Position numbers and translations under genes: made by a program
Notes under the pieces: generated by a model
Told to the model about the DNA's origin: nothing
Seen by the model: the letters and a program-made list of their open reading frames with translations, nothing else
Databases searched by the model: none
NCBI GenBank assembly: GCA_028714875.1
Contig: JAQTLN010000002.1
Coordinates: forward strand, 124,001 to 188,000
Source: Gallionellaceae bacterium
Lineage (GTDB): Bacteria; Pseudomonadota; Gammaproteobacteria; Burkholderiales; Thiobacillaceae
Reading direction: 5' to 3'
Length of the DNA: 64,000 nucleotides
Part shown: piece by piece, positions 52,261 to 60,363 of the stretch
Position numbering within the stretch: position 1 is the first letter of the stretch
How the letters are laid out: the number at the start of each line of letters is the position of its first letter

Positions 52261-52286
52261 GTTGAGCATGGCGCGGCGCCTCCAGA

Positions 52287-52356
52287 GTAGCGCGGGCGTC
52301 CCGCCTGCTTCGTAGGCCTGATCGGAAGGACGAAGCAGGCGGGACGCCTGCGCTAC
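52287..52356. repeat. GTAGCGC-type inverted repeat (copy 4)
   Basis: 70 bp; arms GTAGCGCGGGCGTCCCGCCTG and the inverse CAGGCGGGACGCCTGCGCTAC with an internal GCTTCGT / ACGAAGC extension. It is followed by ATGTGGGCC as at 26931. Located between convergent genes, so it may serve as a terminator. Confidence 0.8.
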
Positions 52357-52384
52357 ATGTGGGCCTCCGGCTAATGGACCGTGT

Positions 52385-52864
52385 TCAACGCATGTAGGCG
52401 TAACCCTCCTGTTGCAGACGGACGATTTCCGCGTCGGCCATCGGCACCAGGCTGACGAAGCCGTGAATGTCTTTCGGCAGCAAGCCGTGCCCTTCCGCCG
52501 CCAGCTTGCACATGCGGAATTCAATCAGGCCGGTGAGCGTCGCGCTCTGGGCGCGTTGCATCAATTCGCGATACTTGCCCAGGTTCTTCACGGCAAAAAA
52601 GGGAATCTCGTCGCCGTGCAGGACGATGACCACTTTGTTGTCGAATGGGTCGCTGCCGTTAAGATCGACCAGCAATTGCGCGCGGCTGATCACGGAGCGC
52701 ACGGCCGCCTCGGAACTGGTCGCCACGTCATACACCACCTTCTGCTTGGCATAGGCTTGCGCCACCGCCTTGCCGCGTCCCCAGGGCGTCTCGGAGTCGG
52801 CCGCCGAGGCCGCGTTGAAAGGGAGCGAGAGGGCGGCAATCAACAACAATAACGACCAGCGCAT
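52385..52864 (-). CDS. Secreted DsrE/DsrF-like protein
   Basis: A 159-residue protein with signal peptide MRWSLLLLIAALSLPFNAASA. A DsrE-like fold follows: KVVYDVATSSEAAVRSVIS, KVVIVLHGDEIPFFA, a Cys in FRMCKLAAEGHG (about residue 120) and the end FVSLVPMADAEIVRLQQEGY. Family members bind or transfer sulfur through a conserved Cys; periplasmic members are poorly characterised. It is divergent from the ABC importer operon at 53070. Confidence 0.82.
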   Translation of the reverse strand: MRWSLLLLIAALSLPFNAASAADSETPWGRGKAVAQAYAKQKVVYDVATSSEAAVRSVISRAQLLVDLNGSDPFDNKVVIVLHGDEIPFFAVKNLGKYRELMQRAQSATLTGLIEFRMCKLAAEGHGLLPKDIHGFVSLVPMADAEIVRLQQEGYAYMR

Positions 52865-53069
52865 GGCGTTCTCCTGGTGGGTGGGGTAGTGCGTGGAGCG
52901 GTATGGAAGCGGTTTGGTTGCGCGAGATCTCGTGGCCGCTTGCGTTACAACCAGGATGCAACACTACACTAGCGGCCTTTTGCTACTGGATCAGCGCTCG
53001 GCATCAGGCGGAGCAGGTAGCATCAAACCCATCCGTTGCACGACGAATAACCAGGTAAAACCCAGTCGT

Positions 53070-55430
53070 ATGAGCCCGCCCGATGTTCTGACGCAGCAAT
53101 CCAGGCCCCCGAGGCTGGAGCATTTCCCCGCTGCGGGCTACCTGGGTCGCGCCCTGTCGCTGTGCTGTGTTTTTTTCATCGCCGCCTGTTCCGGGCCGGT
53201 CAACAGCCCCTATCCGGCGTCCGAGGGTGGAAAGCGTGGTGCGTCCAGCGCTTACTCCGCCTTTGGCGAGCGGCCCAAACACCTCGACCCGGCGCGTTCC
53301 TACAGCGAGAACGAATACGTCTTTCTCGGCAACATCTACGAGGCGCCGCTGCAATACCACTATCTGAAGCGGCCCTACCAACTGGAACCGCAGACCACCA
53401 CCGCGATGCCGACGGTGCGTTATCTCGATGCCCAGGGGCGGGGGCTGCCGGCCAACGTGGCGGCGGCGAAGATCGCGGTGTCGGAGTACGAGATTCACAT
53501 CAAGCCGGGTATCCGCTACCAGCCGCATCCGGCCCTCGCCAGGGACGCGGCGGGCAAGCAGCGTTATGTGCCGATCAAGCCGGAGGAGTTGGAGCGCATT
53601 GCCCGCTTCGAGGATTTCCCGGAGAAGGGTAGCCGCGAGTTGACCGCCGCCGATTACGTCTATCAGGTGCGCCGCCTGGCGCACCCGCGCGTGCAATCGC
53701 CCATCCTCGGGCTGATGGCGGATGCCATCGTCGGCTTGAAAGACCTGGCGCGGGACCTGGGCAAAGCGGCCAAGAATCAGCCGAAGGACGCTTATCTGGA
53801 CATCGCGAAGTTTGATTTCCCCGGCGCCTATGTGGTGGATCGTTACACCTATCGCATCCGCGTCAAGGGCAAGTATCCGCAGTTCGTTTATTGGCTGGCC
53901 ATGCCCTTCTTCGCGCCGGTGCCGGAGGAGGCGGAGCGCTTCTATCGTCAGCCGGGCATGGCGGAACGGAATTTCACCCTGGATTGGCAGCCGGTGGGCA
54001 CGGGCGCCTATTACCTGGCCGAGAACGACCCTAACCGGGTCATGCGCTTGCGGAAGAATCCTTATTACCACGATGATTTCTATCCCTCGGAAGGTGACCA
54101 CGGCGACCGCGAGGCGGGCATGCTCGATGACGCGGGCAAGCGTCTGCCGATGGTGGAGTCGGTGATCTATTCCCTGGAAAAAGAGGATGTGCCGTACTGG
54201 AACAAGTTCTTGCAGGGCTATTACGACGCCTCCGGCGTGAGCTCCGACAGCTTCGACCAGGCCATCCGCATGAACGCCAAAGGTGAGCCGGATCTGACCG
54301 ACGACATGCGCCAACGCGGCATCCTGCTCTCCACCGCCGCGCGGCCGTCGCTCAACTACATGGGCTTCAACATGCTCGACCCGGTGGTGGGCGGCCTGTC
54401 GGAAAGGGCGCGCAAGTTGCGCCAGGCCTTGTCGATCGCCATCGATTACGACGAGTTCATTTCCATCTTCCTCAACGGCCGCGGCCTGCCGGGGCAGGGG
54501 CCGTTGCCGCCGGGAATATTCGGTTATCGGGACGGGCTGGCGGGGATGAATCCGGTGGTGTATCGGGCGGATTGCGGGAACCCCCCTTTTCCAAAGGGGG
54601 GCAGGGGGGATTTAGCAACGTCGGCAGAGGCGCAACCCTCGCTGAAATCCCCCCCAGCCCCCCTTTGGAAAAGGGGGGAGTCGGTCTCGCCGAGTCCCGC
54701 CGACTGCGCCCGCTTCAAACGCCGCCCCCTGGACGACGCGAAGAAACTGCTCGCCGAAGCGGGTTACCCCAACGGCCGCGACGCCGCCACCGGGCAGCCG
54801 CTCACCCTGTACTTCGACACCGCCGCGAGTGGACCAGAAGCCAAGAGCCGCATGGACTGGTTCCGCAAGCAGTTCGCCAAGTTGGATATCCAGTTGGTGA
54901 TTCGCGCCAGCGACTACAACCGTTTCCAGGACAAGATGAGCAAGGGCAGTGAGCAGATATTCGAGTGGGGCTGGAACGCCGATTACCCCGATCCGGAGAA
55001 TTTCCTGTTCCTGCTCTACGGCCCCAACAAGAAAGTCGGCGGTGGCGGCGAGAACGCGGCGAACTACCACAATCCGGAATTCGACCGCCTGTTCGAGCGC
55101 ATGAAGGACATGGACAACGGCCCGGAACGCCAGGCGGTGATCGACGCGTTGGTGAAACTCGCGCGCGAGGACGCGCCCTGGATCTACGCCTTCCACCCCA
55201 AGAGCTTCGGCCTGCGCCACGGCTGGGTGAAGAACGCCAAGCCCAATCTGATGACCCACAACTTGCTCAAGTACCGCCGTATCGACCCGGCCGCGCGCGC
55301 CGCCTATCAGGCGAAATGGAACCGCCCCGTGCTGTGGCCGGTGCCGGCTACCCTGGCCGTGCTGGTGGCGTTGATCTGGCCGGCAGTGGCGGGGTATCGG
55401 CGGCGATTGAAGGCGACGGCCCATGCTTAA
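53070..55430 (+). CDS. Oligopeptide-type ABC substrate-binding lipoprotein with in-frame palindromic insert
   Basis: A 786-residue SBP_bac_5 (DppA/OppA/YejA) protein. The lipobox IAAC puts the lipidated Cys at residue 40. Typical motifs: AFGERPKHLDPARSYSENEY, then TGAYYLAENDPNRVMRLRKNPYYHD, and ARPSLNYMGFNMLDPV. About 500 residues in, residues 504-537 are encoded by a palindromic element (54581-54678) and read NPPFPKGGRGDL... PLWKRGES. The residues ADC occur on both sides of the insert (RADC before, PADC after). The C-terminus has an unusual membrane helix (about 752-775; ATLAVLVALIWPAVAGY). Start ATG 53070 is the first that gives a lipoprotein signal. Stop overlaps the next gene by 8 bp. Confidence 0.9.
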   Translation: MSPPDVLTQQSRPPRLEHFPAAGYLGRALSLCCVFFIAACSGPVNSPYPASEGGKRGASSAYSAFGERPKHLDPARSYSENEYVFLGNIYEAPLQYHYLKRPYQLEPQTTTAMPTVRYLDAQGRGLPANVAAAKIAVSEYEIHIKPGIRYQPHPALARDAAGKQRYVPIKPEELERIARFEDFPEKGSRELTAADYVYQVRRLAHPRVQSPILGLMADAIVGLKDLARDLGKAAKNQPKDAYLDIAKFDFPGAYVVDRYTYRIRVKGKYPQFVYWLAMPFFAPVPEEAERFYRQPGMAERNFTLDWQPVGTGAYYLAENDPNRVMRLRKNPYYHDDFYPSEGDHGDREAGMLDDAGKRLPMVESVIYSLEKEDVPYWNKFLQGYYDASGVSSDSFDQAIRMNAKGEPDLTDDMRQRGILLSTAARPSLNYMGFNMLDPVVGGLSERARKLRQALSIAIDYDEFISIFLNGRGLPGQGPLPPGIFGYRDGLAGMNPVVYRADCGNPPFPKGGRGDLATSAEAQPSLKSPPAPLWKRGESVSPSPADCARFKRRPLDDAKKLLAEAGYPNGRDAATGQPLTLYFDTAASGPEAKSRMDWFRKQFAKLDIQLVIRASDYNRFQDKMSKGSEQIFEWGWNADYPDPENFLFLLYGPNKKVGGGGENAANYHNPEFDRLFERMKDMDNGPERQAVIDALVKLAREDAPWIYAFHPKSFGLRHGWVKNAKPNLMTHNLLKYRRIDPAARAAYQAKWNRPVLWPVPATLAVLVALIWPAVAGYRRRLKATAHA
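54581..54678. repeat. C-tract/G-tract palindromic element B (in frame in binding-protein gene)
   Basis: 98 bp. Left end C6 TTTTCC AAAG6 CAGGGGGGATTT; right end AAATCCCCCCC AGCC C6 TTTGGAAAAG6. The ends are inverted copies of about 33 bp. Near-identical 9-mers flank it (GCGGATTGC upstream, GCCGACTGC downstream), possibly a decayed target duplication. Confidence 0.88.
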
Positions 55431-56400
55431 CTACCTCATCCGCCGCATCCTCTATGCCATCCCCATATTGCTGGGGGTGAATCTGCTGACCTTCGCGCTG
55501 TTCTTCATGGTCAACACGCCGGATGACATGGCGCGCATCCATCTCGGCGTGAAGCATGTCACGGCGGACTCAATCAGCCGCTGGAAGATCGAGCATGGCT
55601 ACGACAAACCCTTGTTCTTCAATGAAAAAGCGGTGGGCGCGGCGCGGGCGGCGGATACCTTGTTCGTGGAGAAGTCGCTCAAGCTGTTCGCCCTGGATTT
55701 CGGCGCCGCCGACGACGGCCGCGACATCGCCCGCGAGATCAAGACGCGGATGTGGCCCAGTCTGGCGATCGCGCTGCCCACCTTCCTGGTCGGCCTGCTG
55801 GCGTACATCAGTTTCGCGCTGTTGTTGGTGTTCTTCCGCGGCACTCGCCTGGATACGGCCGGGGTGGTGTTGTGCGTGGCGCTGATGTCGATCTCCGGCC
55901 TGTTCTATGTGATCGGCGGCCAATACCTGATGGGCAAGCTGTGGCACTGGTTTCCCATTTCCGGCTATCAGCCGGGGCTGGATGCCTGGAAGTTTCTCGT
56001 GATGCCGGTGCTGGTCAGCGCGGTGGCGAGCATCGGCGACTCCACCCGCTTCTACCGTTCCCTGTTTTTCGAGGAGATCGCCAAGGATTACGTGCGCACC
56101 GCGCGCGCCAAGGGCTTGTCGGAACTTCGCGTCCTGTTCCGCCATGTGCTGGGCAACGCGATGATTCCGATCCTGACCGGCGTGGTGGTGGTGATACCGC
56201 GCCTGTTCATGGGCAGCCTGATCATCGAATCCTTCTTCGGCATTCCCGGCCTCGGCAGCTACACCATCGACGCCATCCAGGCGCAGGACTTCGCCATCGT
56301 CCGCTCCATGGTGTTTCTCGGCTCGCTGCTCTACATCCTCGGCCTGGTGCTGACCGATATTTCCTACACGCTGGTGGACCCGCGGGTGAGGCTGGAATGA
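55423..56400 (+). CDS. Peptide-type ABC importer permease (DppB/YejB class)
   Basis: A 325-residue inner-membrane permease. N-terminal helix MLNYLIRRILYAIPILLGVN, a periplasmic segment with VTADSISRWKIEHGYDKP, about five further helices, and the EAA cytoplasmic loop IAKDYVRTARAKGLSELRVLF that docks on the ATPase. It ends YTLVDPRVRLE as DppB-class proteins do. It overlaps the binding-protein gene by 8 bp and precedes the second permease, separated by palindromic element C. Confidence 0.92.
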   Translation: MLNYLIRRILYAIPILLGVNLLTFALFFMVNTPDDMARIHLGVKHVTADSISRWKIEHGYDKPLFFNEKAVGAARAADTLFVEKSLKLFALDFGAADDGRDIAREIKTRMWPSLAIALPTFLVGLLAYISFALLLVFFRGTRLDTAGVVLCVALMSISGLFYVIGGQYLMGKLWHWFPISGYQPGLDAWKFLVMPVLVSAVASIGDSTRFYRSLFFEEIAKDYVRTARAKGLSELRVLFRHVLGNAMIPILTGVVVVIPRLFMGSLIIESFFGIPGLGSYTIDAIQAQDFAIVRSMVFLGSLLYILGLVLTDISYTLVDPRVRLE

Positions 56401-56433
56401 AAGTGATCGCTCAAGTGTCGGCGCGGGTTTGCC

Positions 56434-56531
56434 TCCCCCTTTTTCAAAGGGGGATCGAGGGGGATTTTGGTTTTTTTACTTCGCGCAAGCGTCAGCTAAA
56501 TCCCCCCCCACCCCCCTTTGAGAAAGGGGGG
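56434..56531. repeat. C-tract/G-tract palindromic element C (between the two permease genes)
   Basis: About 98 bp. Left end C5 TTTTTC AAAG5 ATCGAGGGGGATTT; right end AAATCCCCCCCC ACC... TTTGAGAAAG6. Its right-hand GGGGGGAG ends about 6 nt before GTG 56540, so the element appears to provide the ribosome-binding site of the next gene. Confidence 0.85.
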
Positions 56532-56539
56532 AGTTGGCT

Positions 56540-57958
56540 GTGATCAAACCCGTCCTGCTCTGGTCCGATGCCCTGATCCTGCTGCTTTTGTGGAGCGTGG
56601 CCGGCCTGGTCTGGCTGGCGCGCAACAACGAGACGCTGCGCGGCCCCTGGCGCCAGTTGCTGCGCAATCCGGTGGGCGCCAGTACCGCTCTGATTCTCGC
56701 GGTCTATGTCGCCATCGGCCTGCTCGATTCCGTGCATTACGTCGAACGCCTGCCCGACACGCCCGGCCAGGCGGCGCGGTACAGCGGCGAGGTGCGCTCG
56801 GGCCTGGATTGGGCGCTGACACCGCTACGCGAGAACGTCGAGAAGACCTATTCGGCGCCGTTCGCCACGCATCTTTATGCCAAGGAAACCTTGAAGGGGC
56901 CAGATGGCGGTGAACTGCGCGATTTCCCCCGGCTGAAATACGGCGGCGCGCATCTGGCCGACGCGCGACAGGACTTCTGGCCGGATCTGCTGACGCGGGG
57001 CGGTCTGGGGATGCTGGCCGGATTGATCGCCTGGCTGGTTTTCTTCCCCCTTTTTCAAAGGGGGAGCGAGGGGGATTTAGTGGCGACCGCATCCAGTGCC
57101 AAGAACAAATCCCCCCTAACCCTCCTTTGGGAAAGGGGGGGATTGGCCCCCGCGTTCGCCTGGACCCTCCTTGCCATCCTGCTTCTCGTCGGCTTGCTCA
57201 TCGCGCTCGCGCCGAACTATCACATTCTCGGCACCGATAAGGTGGGCCAGGACGTGCTTTACCTGTCGCTCAAGTCCATCCGCACCGGTCTCCTGATCGG
57301 CAGCCTCACCACCCTGGTGATGCTGCCCTTCGCCCTGGGGTTGGGCATCGCCGCCGGCTATTTCGGCGGCCGCGTCGACGATGTCATTCAGTACCTCTAT
57401 ACGACCTTGAACTCCATTCCCGGCGTCTTGCTGATTGCCGCCGCCGTGCTGGTGGTGCAGGTGCAGATCGAAGCCCACGCCGAACTGTTCAACACCGCCG
57501 CCGCGCGTTCCGATGTGCGTCTGCTCGCCTTGTGCGGGATTCTCGGCGTCACCGGCTGGACCGGCCTGGCGCGGCTGTTGCGCGCCGAGGCGCTGAAATT
57601 GCGTGAGCTGGAATTCGTACAGGCGGCGCGCGCTTTCGGCGTCACTCACAGCCGCATCCTGCTGCGCCATCTGCTGCCCAATGTCATGCACCTGGTGCTG
57701 ATTACCGTGGTGCTCGATTTCTCCGGCCTGGTGCTGGCCGAGGCGGTGCTGTCCTATGTCGGGGTGGGCGTCGATCCGGGCATGATCAGCTTCGGCAACA
57801 TGATCAACGGCGCGCGTCTGGAACTGGCGCGCGAGCCGGTGGTGTGGTGGCAACTGGCCGCCGCTTTCCTGTTCATGTTCGTGCTGGTGCTGGCCGCCAA
57901 TCTGTTCGCCGACCAGGTGCGAGACGCGCTCGATCCGAAATCGAGTGGACGCAAATGA
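56540..57958 (+). CDS. Peptide-type ABC importer permease (DppC/YejE class) with in-frame palindromic insert
   Basis: A 472-residue permease, longer than the usual 290-340. Helix near residues 6-27 (LLWSDALILLLLWSVAGLVW), a second after NPVGAS, a periplasmic stretch, a third (GLGMLAGLIAWLVFF), then an insert at about 169-201 encoded by a palindromic element (57046-57140), then further helices and the EAA loop (EFVQAARAFGVTHSRILLRHLLPN). I chose GTG 56540 because GGGGGGAG, from element C, is spaced correctly; TTG 56534 is the alternative. It overlaps the ATPase gene by four bases (ATGA). Confidence 0.9.
   Translation: MIKPVLLWSDALILLLLWSVAGLVWLARNNETLRGPWRQLLRNPVGASTALILAVYVAIGLLDSVHYVERLPDTPGQAARYSGEVRSGLDWALTPLRENVEKTYSAPFATHLYAKETLKGPDGGELRDFPRLKYGGAHLADARQDFWPDLLTRGGLGMLAGLIAWLVFFPLFQRGSEGDLVATASSAKNKSPLTLLWERGGLAPAFAWTLLAILLLVGLLIALAPNYHILGTDKVGQDVLYLSLKSIRTGLLIGSLTTLVMLPFALGLGIAAGYFGGRVDDVIQYLYTTLNSIPGVLLIAAAVLVVQVQIEAHAELFNTAAARSDVRLLALCGILGVTGWTGLARLLRAEALKLRELEFVQAARAFGVTHSRILLRHLLPNVMHLVLITVVLDFSGLVLAEAVLSYVGVGVDPGMISFGNMINGARLELAREPVVWWQLAAAFLFMFVLVLAANLFADQVRDALDPKSSGRK
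57046..57140. repeat. C-tract/G-tract palindromic element D (in frame in second permease)
   Basis: About 95 bp. Left end C5 TTTTTC AAAG5 AGCGAGGGGGATTT; right end AAATCCCCCC TAACC CTCC TTTGGGAAAG7. Encodes FPLFQRGSEGDLV ... SPLTLLWERGGL, a different reading frame at the left end from element B. Confidence 0.85.
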
Positions 57959-59835
57959 AAACGCCCATGAAAGGACTTTCGGTTGAAAACCTGAGTGTGG
58001 AAATCAGCGCCGGCAACCGTCTGTTGAAGCCGGTGGAGGGCGTGAGCTTCGCCATCGGTCGCGACGAATGCGTGGCCCTGCTGGGCGAATCCGGCTGCGG
58101 CAAGTCGATGACCGCGCTGGCCTTGATGCGTTTGTTGCCGGACGGCGCGCGGGTGGCTTCGGGCAGCGCGCGGCTGGAAGGCGAGGAACTGTTCGCCCTG
58201 ACGGAAGCGGCGATGGGCGACGTGCGCGGCGGCCGTCTGGCGATGATCTTCCAGGAGCCGCAAACCAGCCTGAACCCGGTGATGACCGTCGCCGAGCAGA
58301 TTGCCGAGGCGCTCGCCGCGCATCGCGACCTGAGCGGCAATGCCGTGTCGGCCGAGGCCGGGCGCTTGCTGGAAGCGGTGGGCCTGGAGCGCGACCGGCT
58401 CGCCGCCTACCCGTTCCAGCTTTCCGGCGGCCAGCGGCAGCGCGCCCTGATTGCCATGATGCTGGCGGGCGAACCCGAGGTGCTGATCGCCGACGAACCC
58501 ACCACCGCGCTGGACGTGACCGTACAGGCGCAGATCCTGGCCCTGTTGCGCGACCTGCAACGGCAACGCGGCATGGGCTTGCTGCTGATCACCCACGACC
58601 TCGACGTGGCGAGCGACATGGCGGACCGCGTGGCGGTGATGTATGCCGGCCAGATCGTCGAATGGGCCGACCGCGACAGCCTCTATGCCACGCCGCGCCA
58701 CCCCTACACGCAAAAGCTGTTCGCCGTGCTGCCGCGCCTGGACCGGCGCGGCGAACGCCTGGACAGCCTGCCCGGCCGCGTGCCGCCGCCCGATGCCGTG
58801 ATCATCGGTTGCCGTTTCGCGGAACGCTGTCCGGCGGTCTTCGCGCGTTGCCGCAAGGAGGCGCCCGGTTTCCATGAGTCGGCGCCGGGGCATTTCGCGA
58901 GGTGCCATCTGGCCGAAGCGCAAACCATCCCCCCCTTTCTCAAAGGGGGGCCAGGGGGGATTTCTACGCACGCCGGTGTTCCCACTGCCGCAAATCCCCC
59001 CCCGCCCCCCTTTGAAAAAGAGGGGAGTGACGTACTTGCCGTCCGCGACCTCGCCGTCCACTTCCCCATCCGCAAAGGCCTGTTCCGCCACACCGTCGAC
59101 CACTTCAAGGCGGTGGACGGGGTCAGCCTGTCCATCCAGGCCGGCGAGACGCTGGCATTGGTGGGCGAATCCGGCTGTGGCAAGAGCACCCTGGCGCGCG
59201 CGGTATTGCGCCTGATCGAACCCACTCGTGGCGAAGTATGGGTGGCGGGTGTGGCGGTTGGCGGGCTTTCCGGCGAGGTGTTGCGGAAGAAGCGCGCCGA
59301 GATGCAGATCGTGTTCCAGGACCCGTTCTCCTCGCTCAACCCGCGCATGCGCGTCGGCGAAATCCTGGAAGAGGGCATGGCCGCGCTGCTACCGCTGACG
59401 GCCGCCGAGCGGCGCGCGCGGATCGCGCAATTGCTCGATCAGGTCGGCCTGCCCGGCGACGCGGTCGGCCGCTATCCACACGAATTCTCCGGCGGCCAAC
59501 GGCAACGCATCGCCATCGCCCGCGCCCTGGCGGTACAGCCCAAGCTGTTGATTCTCGACGAGCCGACCAGCGCGCTGGACGTCTCGGTGCAGGCGCAAAT
59601 CCTCAACCTGCTGGCGGATTTGCAGGCGGCGCACGGCCTGGCCTATCTATTCATCACCCATAACCTGCCAGTGGTGGGCTACCTGGCACAGCGCGTGGCG
59701 GTGATGCGGGCGGGGCGCATCGTCGAGGAAGGCCCGGCGGAACGCCTGTTGACCGCGCCACAACATGAATACACCCGTCTGTTGCTGGATTCGGCGCCGG
59801 GCAAGCACCCCTTTGTAGGTCAGGTTGGCGCGTAG
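57955..59835 (+). CDS. Fused double ATPase of peptide-type ABC importer (DppDF/YejF class) with palindromic linker
   Basis: A 626-residue protein with two ABC domains. First: Walker A GESGCGKS (about 44), signature LSGGQRQR, Walker B VLIADEPTTALD, then the oligopeptide-transporter C-tail with CRFAERCPAVFARC. Second: Walker A GESGCGKST (about 404), FSGGQRQR, LLILDEPTSALD. Between them residues 325-358 come from a palindromic element (58929-59027). The fused form matches YejF (about 529 residues). It powers the two permeases upstream. ATG 57955 overlaps the permease stop. Its last residues (FVGQVGA) and stop are encoded within an inverted repeat at 59815. Confidence 0.93.
   Translation: MKTPMKGLSVENLSVEISAGNRLLKPVEGVSFAIGRDECVALLGESGCGKSMTALALMRLLPDGARVASGSARLEGEELFALTEAAMGDVRGGRLAMIFQEPQTSLNPVMTVAEQIAEALAAHRDLSGNAVSAEAGRLLEAVGLERDRLAAYPFQLSGGQRQRALIAMMLAGEPEVLIADEPTTALDVTVQAQILALLRDLQRQRGMGLLLITHDLDVASDMADRVAVMYAGQIVEWADRDSLYATPRHPYTQKLFAVLPRLDRRGERLDSLPGRVPPPDAVIIGCRFAERCPAVFARCRKEAPGFHESAPGHFARCHLAEAQTIPPFLKGGPGGISTHAGVPTAANPPPPPFEKEGSDVLAVRDLAVHFPIRKGLFRHTVDHFKAVDGVSLSIQAGETLALVGESGCGKSTLARAVLRLIEPTRGEVWVAGVAVGGLSGEVLRKKRAEMQIVFQDPFSSLNPRMRVGEILEEGMAALLPLTAAERRARIAQLLDQVGLPGDAVGRYPHEFSGGQRQRIAIARALAVQPKLLILDEPTSALDVSVQAQILNLLADLQAAHGLAYLFITHNLPVVGYLAQRVAVMRAGRIVEEGPAERLLTAPQHEYTRLLLDSAPGKHPFVGQVGA
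58929..59027. repeat. C-tract/G-tract palindromic element E (in frame in ATPase linker)
   Basis: About 99 bp. Left end C7 TTTCTC AAAG6 CCAGGGGGGATTT; right end AAATCCCCCCCC GCC C5 TTTGAAAAAGAGGGGAG. Encodes IPPFLKGGPGGI ... NPPPPPFEKEGS, joining the two ATPase halves. Confidence 0.85.
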
Positions 59836-59901
59836 CGTCTACCTGACGATCGTCCTGGTTCGAGGGTGGATCGCCAGGTAGCCTTCGGCAACCTGGCCTA
59901 C
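59815..59901. repeat. GTAGGTCAGGTTG inverted repeat overlapping the ATPase 3' end
   Basis: 87 bp with ends GTAGGTCAGGTTG / CAACCTGGCCTAC (one mismatch), a variant of the element at 33962. The ATPase gene ends inside it. Confidence 0.7.
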
Positions 59902-59933
59902 GATGTCGCGCCTATGCGGGAAGCTGTGGAGCA

Positions 59934-59965
59934 ACAAAAAAGCGGGCCGAAGCCCGCTTTTTTGT
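59934..59965. terminator. Bidirectional Rho-independent terminator
   Basis: Perfect 14-bp stem ACAAAAAAGCGGGC / GCCCGCTTTTTTGT with a CGAA tetraloop, T6 on both strands. It lies between the plus-strand ATPase gene and the minus-strand cytochrome c gene. Confidence 0.92.
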
Positions 59966-59983
59966 TCATCACTGCTTGCTGAA

Positions 59984-60286
59984 TCAATGAGACATGATGA
60001 ACTTGGCCAGCGCGGCGGCGTCGCCCGCGGCTTTGGCTTGCGGCGGCATCGGGATCTTGCCGTAGGCGCCCTTGCTGCCCTTGGCGATCACGTCAATGAT
60101 TTTCTGCTCGGCGGCCTTGTCGCCCTTGTGCTTGGCGGCGATGTCCTTCCAGGTGGGGCCCATCTTCTTGGCGGTAGCGTCGTGGCAGACGAAACAGCCA
60201 TTCTTTTTCGCCAGGTCGGCATCGGCGAAAGCGGCGGCGGAGGTGGCCAGGGCGGCGGCGATTGCAAGGGTGGTCAGAAGTTTCAT
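59984..60286 (-). CDS. Class I cytochrome c (c551/c552 type)
   Basis: A 100-residue periplasmic monohaem cytochrome. Signal peptide ends AAAFA (about residue 21); haem motif CFVCH at 31-35; axial Met80 in KIPMPPQ; helix AAALAKFIMSH at the end. Size and layout fit the small c551/c552 electron donors to oxidases or nitrite reductase. ATG 60286 has AAGGAACG upstream. It shares the strand of murI and queG but is separated by 77 bp. Confidence 0.93.
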   Translation of the reverse strand: MKLLTTLAIAAALATSAAAFADADLAKKNGCFVCHDATAKKMGPTWKDIAAKHKGDKAAEQKIIDVIAKGSKGAYGKIPMPPQAKAAGDAAALAKFIMSH

Positions 60287-60363
60287 AAGCGTTCCTTTCA
60301 GGTGGAGTGAGGTGGCAAAAGTATATAAGAAGTCGCTAAACAGTAATTGATCTATGTCACTCG

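Noticed and set aside
27714-59027. Reading the C/G-tract palindromes as terminators or insertion sequences
   Set aside because: They lie inside open frames with no T-tract and no transposase gene, so neither fits; a small non-autonomous palindromic element is the better description.
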